Positions 17,345 through 26,943 are shown, counted from the first letter of the stretch. The stretch: 64,000 nt of DNA from Rhizobium leguminosarum bv. viciae USDA 2370 (GCF_002008365.1 NZ_MRDL01000059.1:1-64000), one strand, 5' to 3'. Notes: generated from the letters alone by a model not told the origin. A program made the numbers and translations.

Positions 17345-17593
17345 CTAGGTCGCAACAAGTTCGGCGAGCTTGTCCGCCACCACAGCCATAGTGTCTTCTT
17401 CGGTGCTCAGGCCGCTTCGCGAGGCCAAAAGGGGGCTGACGGAGATGGCACTCCGATAGGTGCCCCCAGTGCTCCCGCCACCGTTCGCTTCCCGCACCGT
17501 CGTCCGGGGGCTTGCCAGTCCATGTTTGGTTGTTACAAACCGCCCACTGATTGCGCTGCGGAAATTGCTTCCGCCTCCTTTGCCTTTCGCCAT
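17345..17593 (-). CDS. Small Gly/Ser-rich conserved protein with RSAIS repeats
   Basis: 82 residues with a strong ribosome-binding site (AAGGAG 8 bases upstream). MAKGKGGGSNFRSAISGRFV is followed by TTKHGLASPRTTVREANGGGS and a second RSAIS. The repeated RSAISGRFVT..TTVRE pattern occurs in many small proteobacterial proteins of unknown function; the second repeat here diverges after RSAIS. It probably shares a transcript with the small HNH-like gene 20 bases downstream. Confidence 0.6.
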   Translation of the reverse strand: MAKGKGGGSNFRSAISGRFVTTKHGLASPRTTVREANGGGSTGGTYRSAISVSPLLASRSGLSTEEDTMAVVADKLAELVAT

Positions 17594-17719
17594 TTGCCCG
17601 CTCCTTATCGAATGACCCTAGGAATCGGGCCATTCCCATACTACTTCGATAAGGGTGACAGAAGCTGTCATGCTCAGACGCGGATGGATTCGCTTCCGCG
17701 CCTTCGAGTTTGAGCTCAA

Positions 17720-18703
17720 TTATGGCAAGGCATCGAAATCGCTTCTGCGGTGGTGTTCCACCAGGCTGCGAAGCCCCTCGGGGGCGATGACCTCGACTGC
17801 ATCGCCCCATGAATAGAGATGCCACACCATTTCGAGCCAGCCCGCCGCACGAAAGCGCACGATTAGGCCGCCATCCTCTTGCGCTTCAATGGTTTGTTTG
17901 GGGTGGAAACAGAACTCAGCCGCCCGCGCTGCGGCGCGGGGCGCAAAACGCCAGACGACTTCGTCATATTGCGCCGGATCCTGGTAGACGCCGAATGATT
18001 GGGCCGCATAATCCTCTAGCGAAAAGTCGGGCGCAAGGCTGAAGCTCTCATCCAGGGACTGGGCGCTCAGCATCCGGTCCATCCGGAAGTTCAGCATCTC
18101 TTCGCCGCGGGCCGGCTGGCGCGCCACAAGATAACTTCGATGCCCTAGCAGGAGACCATGGGGCTCGACGATCCGTTCCGGCGCATCCTCTGTTCCATAT
18201 TGTAGCCGTAGGCGGAATGGACCGCGCAGCCCCTCTATCACCGCATCCAGTACCGTCGGCACCAGATTGACGCGCGGGCCGGGGCGCGTGACCGATCCCA
18301 TCGCCAAGAGAACCGCTTCGACATCGGCTTCGGTGCGCAGGGCGTCTTTGGGTGTCAGACGCGCTAGCAATCCGTCGCGAACGTCTTCCAGCGCGGCAGC
18401 GTGGCGCAACCGGCCTTCGCCGCGCGCCGTTCGGCTGGCGATCTCTAGGGCCTCGATTGCCGTTTCCTGACGGATCTGGAGCCGGTCGAGCATAGGGTCG
18501 GCGACACGCCAGCGCCGCCGACGGTCCAGGCCATCCAACACTTCGACATTGGTGAACAGGGTCTCCAGCGCATCGGTCATACGTTGCGCTGTTCGATGCG
18601 AGACGCCGAATTCCTCGCAGATTTCATCGAGGCCAATCCCGCTCCGTCGCGTGGCGGCCAGCCGCGCCAGCCTGATCAGATCCTGAGCCTTGGAGAACGA
18701 CAT
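17720..18703 (-). CDS. WYL-domain transcriptional regulator
   Basis: 327 residues. An N-terminal winged helix-turn-helix (SFSKAQDLIRLARLAATRRSG, then LDEICEEFGVSHRTAQRMTDAL) is followed by a WYL-type ligand-sensing domain (RLRLQYGTEDAPERIVEPHGLLLGHRSYLVAR, then LNFRMDRMLSAQ) and a C-terminal WCX-like extension. The start at 18703 has AGGA 9 bases upstream. WYL regulators are well known as controllers of defence operons (for example BrxR and CapW), often sensing damaged nucleic acid. Here the gene diverges from the helicase/nuclease-McrB-McrC operon with 117 bases between the start codons, so it very likely controls that operon. Confidence 0.88.
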   Translation of the reverse strand: MSFSKAQDLIRLARLAATRRSGIGLDEICEEFGVSHRTAQRMTDALETLFTNVEVLDGLDRRRRWRVADPMLDRLQIRQETAIEALEIASRTARGEGRLRHAAALEDVRDGLLARLTPKDALRTEADVEAVLLAMGSVTRPGPRVNLVPTVLDAVIEGLRGPFRLRLQYGTEDAPERIVEPHGLLLGHRSYLVARQPARGEEMLNFRMDRMLSAQSLDESFSLAPDFSLEDYAAQSFGVYQDPAQYDEVVWRFAPRAAARAAEFCFHPKQTIEAQEDGGLIVRFRAAGWLEMVWHLYSWGDAVEVIAPEGLRSLVEHHRRSDFDALP

Positions 18704-18820
18704 GACATAATTCCTGGGCGCCACTACGTCAGATATTGACACCCACATACGCTATGGCTGAATTTGCAATCTGTCGAGATTCAATTCTTGTCGCGGATTG
18801 CGCTCGATTAGGGGGCGGCA
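18704..18820. promoter_or_regulatory. Divergent control region of the WYL/McrBC cassette
   Basis: The 117 bases between the divergent starts must hold both promoters and the likely WYL-regulator binding site. TTGCAATCTGTCGAGATTCAA (split here by an 8-base centre) contains TTG.A/T.CAA-like half sites, but no clear strong palindrome is seen. Confidence 0.4.
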
Positions 18821-21800
18821 ATGCGAACTATAGAGGGGCAGATATTTTTGTCTGCATCGGATCTAATGCGGTTCATGGGCTGTAGCCATGCGACCGCGCT
18901 CGATCTCGCCTATATGCGAGGCAACGGGCCGGTGCCCCGCGAGGATAGTGATGACGCGGCTCTGCTTCAGAAGCAGGGCGATGCCCATGAAGCCGCGCAT
19001 CTGGCCAAGCTCAAGGCGTCAGGTGTATCGGTGTTTGAGATCGCGCGGTCCGATCTGGCCGACAATGCACGGGAAACCCGTGTGGCGTTGGCCAAGGGAC
19101 CGCGGATCGTCTTTCAGGGGGCGTTACTTGGCGACAAATGGGGCGGCTGGTCGGATTTCCTCGAGCGCGTCGAGCGCCCTTCGGACCTCGGCCTCTTCAG
19201 TTATGAAGTGACCGACACCAAGCTCAAGCGACGTCCCCATCCCAAACATGTGCTGCAGCTAGTGCTATACTCGGACCTGCTGACGCAGATTCAGGGCATC
19301 GCCCCTGAATTTGCCCATGTCGAACTGGGCGATGGCAACCGTGCGCGCCTGCGCCTCGCCGACTATCAGGCTTATGCCCGCATGGCGCGCCGGCGGCTCG
19401 AGGCCTTCCTAAAAAATCCAGTGGCGACCCGGCCGATCCCTTGCGCCGATTGCGGGTTGTGCCGCTGGGGTGATCATTGCGAAAGCCAGTGGCAGGCCGA
19501 GGACAGCCTGTTCAACGTCGCGAACATTACACGGACCCAGGTCAAGAAGCTTGAGGCGGCCGGTGTTACCACCATGGAAGCGCTGGCCGCGCTCTATCAT
19601 CCGATCCGCGGCATGGCCGATACTACCCGGGCACGGTTGGTGACGCAGGCGCGTCTGCAGCATGCCCGCAAGACCGGGGCGCCCGCCTTCGAGTTGCGCG
19701 AGCCGGAACCCGGCAAGGGCTTCGATCTCTTGCCCGCGCCGCGGCCGGGCGATATCTTTTACGATATCGAGGGCGACCCGCATTACGAAGGCGGCCTCGA
19801 ATATCTCCACGGCGTCTGGTTAGATGGGCAGTTCAAACCTTTCTGGGCACATGACCATGGCGCCGAAGCGCGGGCCCTGTCCGAGCTCCTCGATTTCTTT
19901 CGACAAAGGCTCGCGGCCTATCCCGAAGCGCGCATCTATCACTATGCGCCCTATGAGATTACTGCCTTGCGGCGGCTGACCGCAAAGTATGGGATCGGCG
20001 AGGCCCTCCTCGACCGTCTGCTGCGCGAGCGGCGTTTTGTCGATCTTTTCGCCGTGGTGCGCTGCGGGCTCATCGGCTCAGAAGCCAATTACTCGATCAA
20101 GTCGATGGAAGCCTTCTATGGCCGAGTGCGCGAGGGTGAGGTGAAAACCGCCGGTGGCTCGGTTGTCGCCTATGAGCGCTGGCGCGAAACCGGCGAACAA
20201 TCGATCCTCGATGAGATCGAGGACTATAACCGCATCGACTGCATCTCGACCGAAGAATTGCGCGACTGGTTGGTGAGCATTCGGCCCGCCGCGCCTTGGC
20301 CGGTGCTGGCGGCCGATGCCAGCGACAAGGAAGTCGAGGAAGACGCCGATACGCAAGCCCTTCGCGCCAAGCTTACCGCATCGGGTCTGCCGCAGGCGCG
20401 GCGGGACATGTTGTTCAATCTTGGCCTCTTCCACAAGCGCGAGGCCAAGCCGGCGCAATGGGCGGTCTTCGACAGTGCCGGCAAGGACGAGGACGATCTG
20501 ATCGATGATCTCGACACGCTGGCTGGTCTGGAGGCTATCGGCCCCGCAGAGCCGGTCAAGCGCTCGATGGTACGGCGCTACCGCTTTTCGCCCCAGGAGA
20601 CCAAGCTGCGCGCCGGTCGCAACGCGACTGTCCCGGTCGTCGATGGACCGCCAGCCAGTGTTAGCATCGAAGAGCTCGACCGCGGCGAGCGCATCATTGC
20701 TGTCAAGGCCGGGCCGGCCAAAGCGCATCTCCTGACCGATCGCCTGACGCTGCATCCCGATTGGCCGCTTAGCACCGACGTCATTGCCGCGGCCTTGCGC
20801 GACGTGATCGACGATCAGTGCGGCGCGCGCCGCCTGACAGCGCTCGATGGCCTGCTTGCGCGCGCGGCTCCGCGTCTTGTGACGGGACAGCGCGCCGATG
20901 TGCTCGGTGGCGCCGATCCTTTGACCGGCACGATCGCGGCGATCGCCGCCATGGACGGCACCGTCTTGCCCATCCAGGGACCGCCGGGAACCGGCAAGAC
21001 TTATGTCACCGCGCGCGCGATCTTGGCGCTGGTACGCCAAGGTCACCGCGTTGGCGTGGCCTCGAACAGCCACGAGGCTATCCGCAATGTGCTGATGGGG
21101 TGTCTTGCCGCGCAAGGTGATAGCGATCCTGTTCCGGGTCTGCGTATCGGCCACAAGGTCAGCAGCGGCGAGGACGGTTATCCAGACAGCTGCATCGGCG
21201 TCATCCGCGCGACCGACAACGAGGATCCGCTATGGCGCCACGCCCATGTGATTGGCGGCACCGCCTTCTTCTTCGCTCGGCCCGAACACAAGCAGGCGCT
21301 CGATTGGCTATTCGTCGATGAAGCCGGGCAAGTGGGGCTGGCCAATATGGTCGCCATGGGCCGCTGCGCTCGCAACATCGTGCTGGTCGGCGATCCGCGT
21401 CAATTGCCCCAGGTCATTCAGGGAGCGCATCCCGATCCCGCCAACCTTTCCTGTTTTGAGTGGATGCTGGGCGATCACGCTACCATTCCGCCCGATCGCG
21501 GAATCTTTCTGCCGGTCTCGCGCCGCATGCATCCCGATGTCTGCGAGTTTATTTCGCGGCAGGTCTATGAAGGGCGGCTCATCAGCGCTCCCGAAACGGC
21601 CGTCCAGGCAGTGCGCGGGACGGGCTGTCCCGAAGCTGGCGCTTTCTGGGTGCCAGTCGCCCACGAGGCCAATACCCAGATTGCGTCCGAGGAAGTCGCT
21701 GCCATCCAAGCGACCATTGACGATCTGCTCTCCGGAACCTGGACCGATAAGAATGGGACAACGCGCGCGCTTGGTCCCGCTGATATCATCGTCGTCGCGC

Positions 21801-22111
21801 CCTATAATGCGCAGGTCAATGCCCTGCGGGACGCCTTGCCTGCTGCCATTCGTGTCGGCACGGTCGACAAGTTCCAGGGCCAGGAAGCACCCGTATGCCT
21901 GGTATCCATGACCGCCTCGTCGGTCGAAGAAACACCGCGCGGCATGGATTTCCTGTTCTCGCTCAACCGCATCAATGTCGCTGTCTCACGCGCCAAGGGC
22001 CTCGCGCTCGTTTTCGGCGCGCCGCAGCTACGCGAAGCAAAATGCGACACCGTCGAACAGATGCGCCTTGTGAACACACTATGCGCCTTGCCTGACCTTG
22101 GAGAATTTTGA
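18821..22111 (+). CDS. RecB-like nuclease / UPF1-like helicase fusion (TM0106 type)
   Basis: 1096 residues. Residues 1-225 form a RecB/Cas4-like nuclease: SDFLERV (D112), VTDTKLKRRP (D132, K134), QLVLYSDLL (Q146, Y150) and a four-cysteine cluster at C208, C211, C214 and C220 as in iron-sulfur Cas4/AddB proteins. A helix-hairpin segment follows, then an RNase H/DnaQ-like domain starting DIEGDP at 315 and ending DYNRIDC at about 468. Residues 700-1096 are an SF1B helicase: GPPGTGKT (720-727), VDEAGQ (832-837), GDPRQLPQV, VDKFQGQE and NRINVAVSRAKG. This fits the TM0106-type RecB nuclease fused to a DNA2/UPF1 helicase. Its stop touches the next start (TGAATG), so it is translationally linked to mcrB. 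Confidence 0.88.
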   Translation: MRTIEGQIFLSASDLMRFMGCSHATALDLAYMRGNGPVPREDSDDAALLQKQGDAHEAAHLAKLKASGVSVFEIARSDLADNARETRVALAKGPRIVFQGALLGDKWGGWSDFLERVERPSDLGLFSYEVTDTKLKRRPHPKHVLQLVLYSDLLTQIQGIAPEFAHVELGDGNRARLRLADYQAYARMARRRLEAFLKNPVATRPIPCADCGLCRWGDHCESQWQAEDSLFNVANITRTQVKKLEAAGVTTMEALAALYHPIRGMADTTRARLVTQARLQHARKTGAPAFELREPEPGKGFDLLPAPRPGDIFYDIEGDPHYEGGLEYLHGVWLDGQFKPFWAHDHGAEARALSELLDFFRQRLAAYPEARIYHYAPYEITALRRLTAKYGIGEALLDRLLRERRFVDLFAVVRCGLIGSEANYSIKSMEAFYGRVREGEVKTAGGSVVAYERWRETGEQSILDEIEDYNRIDCISTEELRDWLVSIRPAAPWPVLAADASDKEVEEDADTQALRAKLTASGLPQARRDMLFNLGLFHKREAKPAQWAVFDSAGKDEDDLIDDLDTLAGLEAIGPAEPVKRSMVRRYRFSPQETKLRAGRNATVPVVDGPPASVSIEELDRGERIIAVKAGPAKAHLLTDRLTLHPDWPLSTDVIAAALRDVIDDQCGARRLTALDGLLARAAPRLVTGQRADVLGGADPLTGTIAAIAAMDGTVLPIQGPPGTGKTYVTARAILALVRQGHRVGVASNSHEAIRNVLMGCLAAQGDSDPVPGLRIGHKVSSGEDGYPDSCIGVIRATDNEDPLWRHAHVIGGTAFFFARPEHKQALDWLFVDEAGQVGLANMVAMGRCARNIVLVGDPRQLPQVIQGAHPDPANLSCFEWMLGDHATIPPDRGIFLPVSRRMHPDVCEFISRQVYEGRLISAPETAVQAVRGTGCPEAGAFWVPVAHEANTQIASEEVAAIQATIDDLLSGTWTDKNGTTRALGPADIIVVAPYNAQVNALRDALPAAIRVGTVDKFQGQEAPVCLVSMTASSVEETPRGMDFLFSLNRINVAVSRAKGLALVFGAPQLREAKCDTVEQMRLVNTLCALPDLGEF

Positions 22112-25100
22112 ATGTGGGAGAGTTTCGAGGCGCGCCTCGAAGAAAATGAGCGCGATCGGCCCACACCACTGCGCCGGGTGCTTTTCGACGTGGTGCGCGG
22201 CTCGGGCCTGCGCCCGGGCGATGGCGTCACCAAGAAAATGGCGTCGTTTGAATTTGGCGCGGGCGAGCGGCTACTGTGGGAAATCCAGAACCCGGCCAAC
22301 GTCTTTCTCCATGCAAAATGGCACGAACTGGCCGAGGCGAATGCCTTCGCCACCGAGTTACGACCCTATCAGAGTGGTATAAAGGATGGCGGGCGGCATT
22401 CCGCCCTCAGCCGCGACTGGTCCTTTGGCGATGCTGACTGCTGTGTCGTTAGAATTGAGAATGCCGAAGCTCTGCGCCGGCTGATCGCTCTGCTGTTGCA
22501 GTCCGGCGCTCCGCTGGTGCTCAATCCGGCTGCGATCACGCGCTGGATCGAGCGGCTGCGCCATTTCTTTCCCGCCCTCGATCGGTTTGATCGGCCCGAT
22601 CCGCATTTCGATGAGGCGGAGCGGACCTACAAGCTGGAGATTGCGGCCGAGCTCAAGACAGTGATCGCGCAAGCCAGCTCCGACCAGGAACTAGTCGATG
22701 CCGTCAACACCGCGCTGGCCAAGAGCAATCTGCTGCAATGGCGCACCTATTGGCCGATGTCGTCCAAGGGCGACGCCGATCGCGGGCAGCTCTGGCCAGC
22801 CTTGCGCGCGCTCGTCGACGTTGCGCTTGGAGCACCCGACGGACATGCCTCTGCGCTGGAGGCCTTTGTCGCCGCCTGGATCGCGGCCGTCCCGGGCGGC
22901 AAACCCGATCCGGCCCGCCAGATCGCAGAATTCCTGTACCTCCATCTCGCTCCCGAGGAGGGCATCTATGTCCGCCATTCCGTGCGCCAGGACCTTTGGC
23001 TGGAAGCAGTCGGCAGCCGATTTCCCGATCATGCGTCGATAGCTGACACCTATCGCGACGAATGGCGCTTCATGCAGGCAGTCCGCCGCGCTTTTGCGGA
23101 CCGGGGCCTGGCGCCGCGCGACATGATCGATGTGCAAAGCGCGCTGTGGATCGTCCACAACTACAAGGAAGAGGATGCAGCGACCTTTTCGCGCGAGGCG
23201 ATCGAGACGGCGATGGACGCCTATGACAGCTACCGCCAGTCGGGTGAGCACGCCGCCATCTTCAAGGCCTTCGGCGAGCCGCGCGACTATTGGGTGCGCT
23301 CTACCCGCGAGCGGCCCAACCGGATCTATCCCTCCAAGCCAATCCTCGGCTTCCTCCGCGGCAAGACGCAGCTCAATGGCGGCTGGGGGCAGAAGGCCGA
23401 TGCCGCCGCCCAGCTCCACAATGCCGGATATATCATCGTCGATGCCGATAATGCGCCGGTCACCCCGCCAGAACGCTATGAGCATCTAGTACGTGATGCT
23501 GATCGCATCCGGCTCTGCGCGCACAACTATTATGTTGAACCGCCCCGTGAGAACGGCGCGGCAAAGGTCACGATCCGCGCCAGCGACCTGAGCCGGGACA
23601 TGGGTCTGCGCGATGCGTTCCCGGCCATTTGCAGCGCGCTCGGCGGCGAGAAATTTCAGAAGCTCGCCGATGTCCCTGTACCGACGTACACCCTGCCCAA
23701 TCCCAGCAGTTCTACAGTCTTCACCTATCAGCTCGCCGCACCCGAAGGGCACCAGATAATGACGCTCCAACCCACCACCGCGATGCCCGCCACTACCAAT
23801 CTGATCCTCTACGGGCCGCCCGGAACCGGCAAGACCTACGCCACGGCCTGGCAGGCGGTTCGGCTTTGCCTGGGCGATGCCGCGGCCGAGCCGCTGCGCA
23901 ATGACCGCGATGCCCTGATGGCTGAATATCGCCGGCTCGTCGGTGAAGGGCGGATCGAATTCGTCACATTCCATCAGTCGATGGCCTACGAGGATTTTGT
24001 CGAGGGTCGTCAGCCCACAACCGGATCCGAGGAAGGCGAAGAAGGGGCCTCGGTAGCGTTTCGGCTCGAAACCGTGCCCGGGATATTCCGGCGCATTGCG
24101 AAACGAGCAGAGACCGGGCTCGGCAAAAAAGCGATTAGCAATCGGATCACCACGGAGGGCCGCCAGATTTACAAGATGTCGGTGGGCTTCAGCAGGGATG
24201 CTGGCGACCAGGAGCTCTTCGAGGAAGTGACGGAACGTGGCTATACCCTCCTTGACTGGGAAGACATCGACTGGAGCGACCCAAAGTACGAAAAAGCCGA
24301 GGAGATCCTGAAAACCTGCGAAGCACAGGGCAAAATCGAAGGGCCGGTCAGCCTGCAGTCTGGGCAGGTGTCGATCACCGATACGTTTCGCAATCGTCTA
24401 AAGTCCGGCGATATCATCGTTGTCTCGAAAGGGAACCGCTTGGTCCGAGCCATAGGTGAGGTAACTGGCCCCTACGAATATCATCCGCGACCGGAGGGAC
24501 GATTCGGCCACAGACGTGCCGTCCGCTGGCTCTGGCACGATCCTGCGGGCGTTCCCGTCACCGAAATCTATGACGGCAATTTCACGATGCGGTCGCTCTA
24601 CTGGCTGAACAAGGAGCGCCTCAATATTCCGGCCCTTGAGCGTTACATGAACAGCGTGATCACGGAGGTCGACGCCGACGTTGACCGCGAGGCCTTCGTG
24701 TTGATCATCGACGAGATCAACCGCGCTAACATCTCCAAGGTCTTCGGCGAGCTGATTACGCTCCTGGAACCCGATAAGCGCCTGGGTCAGCCTAACGCGC
24801 TTAAAGTGCATCTCCCGTACTCGCGGGATGAATTCGGCGTGCCGGCGAATTTGCATATCATTGGCACGATGAACACGGCGGACCGCTCGATCGCGCTGCT
24901 CGACACCGCCTTACGCCGCCGCTTTACCTTCCGCGAGCTGATGCCCGATGTTGAAGAACTGCGCCGAGCCCTAGCGGTCAGAGGGCTTGATGCCGCAAAT
25001 CTCGATGGGATCGATCTGTGCAAGCTGTTGCTCACAATCAACGAGCGGATCGAATATCTCTTTGATCGCGAACACCAGATCGGCCACGCCTATTTCACCG

Positions 25101-25351
25101 GCTGCCGCAGCCGCGCCGATGTCGAAGACGTCATGCGCCACAAAGTCATCCCGCTCTTGGCCGAGTATTTCTACGAGGATTGGTCGAAGGTCGCCGGGGT
25201 GTTGGGCGATGGCGACGGCACTAATGGCTCCCATTTCCTCGAAGCTAGACGAATGGCGGCGCCGGCCGGCTTTGCCGATGATGAACTGGGCGGTGACAAG
25301 ATGCGCTGGAGCGTGAAGCCCCGTTTCGACTTTTCGGACTTTGCCGTCTGA
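22112..25351 (+). CDS. mcrB: McrB-type AAA GTPase with EVE-like insert
   Basis: 1079 residues. The motor is a McrB AAA+ domain: Walker A GPPGTGKT at 568-575, FVTFHQSMAYEDFVEG at about 617, LIIDEINRANISKVFGEL at about 864, and the family hallmark MNTADRSIALLDTALRRRF at about 920. Between Walker A and Walker B is an insert (about 685-830) containing RQIYKMSVG, SGDIIVVSKGNRLVRAIGEV and RRAVRWLWHDP, which resembles EVE/PUA-like modified-base readers. The roughly 560-residue N-terminal region is unusually long and of unknown fold. McrB normally uses GTP to translocate DNA and activates the McrC nuclease on modified DNA. The start directly follows the helicase stop; the stop overlaps the mcrC start by one base. 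Confidence 0.88.
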   Translation: MWESFEARLEENERDRPTPLRRVLFDVVRGSGLRPGDGVTKKMASFEFGAGERLLWEIQNPANVFLHAKWHELAEANAFATELRPYQSGIKDGGRHSALSRDWSFGDADCCVVRIENAEALRRLIALLLQSGAPLVLNPAAITRWIERLRHFFPALDRFDRPDPHFDEAERTYKLEIAAELKTVIAQASSDQELVDAVNTALAKSNLLQWRTYWPMSSKGDADRGQLWPALRALVDVALGAPDGHASALEAFVAAWIAAVPGGKPDPARQIAEFLYLHLAPEEGIYVRHSVRQDLWLEAVGSRFPDHASIADTYRDEWRFMQAVRRAFADRGLAPRDMIDVQSALWIVHNYKEEDAATFSREAIETAMDAYDSYRQSGEHAAIFKAFGEPRDYWVRSTRERPNRIYPSKPILGFLRGKTQLNGGWGQKADAAAQLHNAGYIIVDADNAPVTPPERYEHLVRDADRIRLCAHNYYVEPPRENGAAKVTIRASDLSRDMGLRDAFPAICSALGGEKFQKLADVPVPTYTLPNPSSSTVFTYQLAAPEGHQIMTLQPTTAMPATTNLILYGPPGTGKTYATAWQAVRLCLGDAAAEPLRNDRDALMAEYRRLVGEGRIEFVTFHQSMAYEDFVEGRQPTTGSEEGEEGASVAFRLETVPGIFRRIAKRAETGLGKKAISNRITTEGRQIYKMSVGFSRDAGDQELFEEVTERGYTLLDWEDIDWSDPKYEKAEEILKTCEAQGKIEGPVSLQSGQVSITDTFRNRLKSGDIIVVSKGNRLVRAIGEVTGPYEYHPRPEGRFGHRRAVRWLWHDPAGVPVTEIYDGNFTMRSLYWLNKERLNIPALERYMNSVITEVDADVDREAFVLIIDEINRANISKVFGELITLLEPDKRLGQPNALKVHLPYSRDEFGVPANLHIIGTMNTADRSIALLDTALRRRFTFRELMPDVEELRRALAVRGLDAANLDGIDLCKLLLTINERIEYLFDREHQIGHAYFTGCRSRADVEDVMRHKVIPLLAEYFYEDWSKVAGVLGDGDGTNGSHFLEARRMAAPAGFADDELGGDKMRWSVKPRFDFSDFAV

Positions 25352-26673
25352 TGCCCGCCTATACGGTTCGTGAATGGGACAAGCTCGCCTATGGCGAGGG
25401 AGCGGGTCAGATTCCTGACGGCCATGCCAGTAAGCTGGCGGCGCTGGCGGCACGATCGGCATTTGCCGGGCGCGGCGGCAGCGGCGTTCTCGAACATGGC
25501 CGGCATGCCCTGCGCGCCCGCGGCGTGGTCGGGATTTTGGCGGTAGGCGATGCAAGCCTGGAGATTCTACCCAAGATCGATGTGGCGCCCGGTGAAACGC
25601 TCGATCACCATAACGCGGCGATCCGCAAGCGGTTGGTGCATATGCTGGCTGTCGCCCTCGATCTGAAAATTGACCTGGGCGTTATCACCGATCTTGCCTG
25701 GCAGCGCGAAACCCTCCTCGAAATCCTGATCCGCATCTTTTGCAACAAACTGACCGAAGCCCTGCGCAAGGGCATGCCGCGCCGCTATGTCACCCGCGAG
25801 GAGGATTTGTCGATCTTGCGTGGACAGCTCGACATCACCCGTCAGTTCACCCGCCATGCTGTCGACCCTTCGCGACTTGCCTGCCGCTTCGATGTATTGT
25901 CGGAAGACACGCCGCTCAACCGGATCATGAAAGCGGCTGTGGTGCGCCTTGCACGGCTCTCACGGCGCGCCGCCAACCAACAACGTCTGCGGGAGCTCGC
26001 CTTCGTCTATGCCGAGATTACCGATGAGCCGGTTTCCGCCCTGCGCTGGGACCAAGTTGTGATCGACCGTACCAACCGCTCCTGGCAGGAGCTCTTCGCC
26101 ATGGCCCGGCTCTTTTTGCAGGATCGCTATCAGACGACCACAGGCGGCGCCGGCGAGGGCACTGCCATGCTGTTCGAGATGAACGCGCTGTTTGAGGAAT
26201 ATGTCGGCCGTTTGATCCCCCGCGCACTGGCGGGGACCGGACTCACCGTCTCGTTACAGGCAGGGCGCCTCTTTTGTTTGAGTGCACAAGACAGCGGACG
26301 CGCCCTGTTCCAGACCAAGCCCGATATTCTGATCCGACAGGGGGGCACGGTGACTCATGTCATCGACACCAAGTGGAAGAGGATATCTGCGCGGATCGAT
26401 GATCCCAAGCAGGGTGTCTCGCAGGCCGATGTCTATCAGATGATGGCCTATGCCCAGCTCTATCGCGCGCCACGCCTGACGCTGCTCTACCCCCACCACC
26501 CGGGGCTTAGCGCCGAAGACACGGTTCACGCGCGCTACCGCATCACGGGACACGCGACCAGCCTCGAGACCGCCAGCATCGATGTATCGAACAGCTCGCA
26601 AATGCTGGCCAAGCTTCGCCGCCTGGTCATCGGGGATGACAAACCCAGGTTTGACGAAAGCGGAAACGTTTAA
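25351..26673 (+). CDS. mcrC: McrC-type restriction nuclease
   Basis: 440 residues, the nuclease partner of McrB. The N-terminal part (VREWDKLAYGEG) carries the McrC DNA-binding/partner region, and a middle helical domain includes LDITRQFTRHAVDPSRLACRF. The C-terminal PD-(D/E)xK site is QTKPDILI (D325) followed by VIDTKWK (D339, K341), as in canonical McrC. It starts inside the mcrB stop (TGATG), so expression is coupled. McrBC pairs cut DNA carrying modified cytosines or similar; with the EVE-like insert in McrB the target base may differ. Confidence 0.9.
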   Translation: MPAYTVREWDKLAYGEGAGQIPDGHASKLAALAARSAFAGRGGSGVLEHGRHALRARGVVGILAVGDASLEILPKIDVAPGETLDHHNAAIRKRLVHMLAVALDLKIDLGVITDLAWQRETLLEILIRIFCNKLTEALRKGMPRRYVTREEDLSILRGQLDITRQFTRHAVDPSRLACRFDVLSEDTPLNRIMKAAVVRLARLSRRAANQQRLRELAFVYAEITDEPVSALRWDQVVIDRTNRSWQELFAMARLFLQDRYQTTTGGAGEGTAMLFEMNALFEEYVGRLIPRALAGTGLTVSLQAGRLFCLSAQDSGRALFQTKPDILIRQGGTVTHVIDTKWKRISARIDDPKQGVSQADVYQMMAYAQLYRAPRLTLLYPHHPGLSAEDTVHARYRITGHATSLETASIDVSNSSQMLAKLRRLVIGDDKPRFDESGNV

Positions 26674-26943
26674 TCAAAATGCTTCCACCGGATGTATAGA
26701 ATGTCAGCTTCATTTTGGGTAAGGGTCTAATCCTGCCTGTCGGATACCAATCAAAACCGATCATCCATCTTAGTCGTGAGCCTATGTCCACTTTGTGCAG
26801 ATCCGGCAGAAAGTCGCAATATTCGAGATTCTGTTACGCGGCAAAGCTGTGCGAACTTTCTTCAAATGGGTTCTGAAGCAGATGAGCGCGTGTTATGGCT
26901 GAATGCAATTTTTTTTGCATGACGTAAGAGGCTGTATCGGCAG
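26674..26943. other. Non-coding stretch after mcrC
   Basis: AT-richer than the preceding operon. No open frame, hairpin or recognised feature; probably a junction left by an earlier insertion or deletion. Confidence 0.5.

Noticed and set aside
20078..21154. 358-codon open frame opposite the helicase gene
   Set aside because: It lies wholly antisense to a gene with clear domains; its composition is the usual high-GC shadow and it has no family motif.
22691..23485. 264-codon open frame opposite mcrB
   Set aside because: Antisense shadow of the McrB N-terminal region without a ribosome-binding site or motif.
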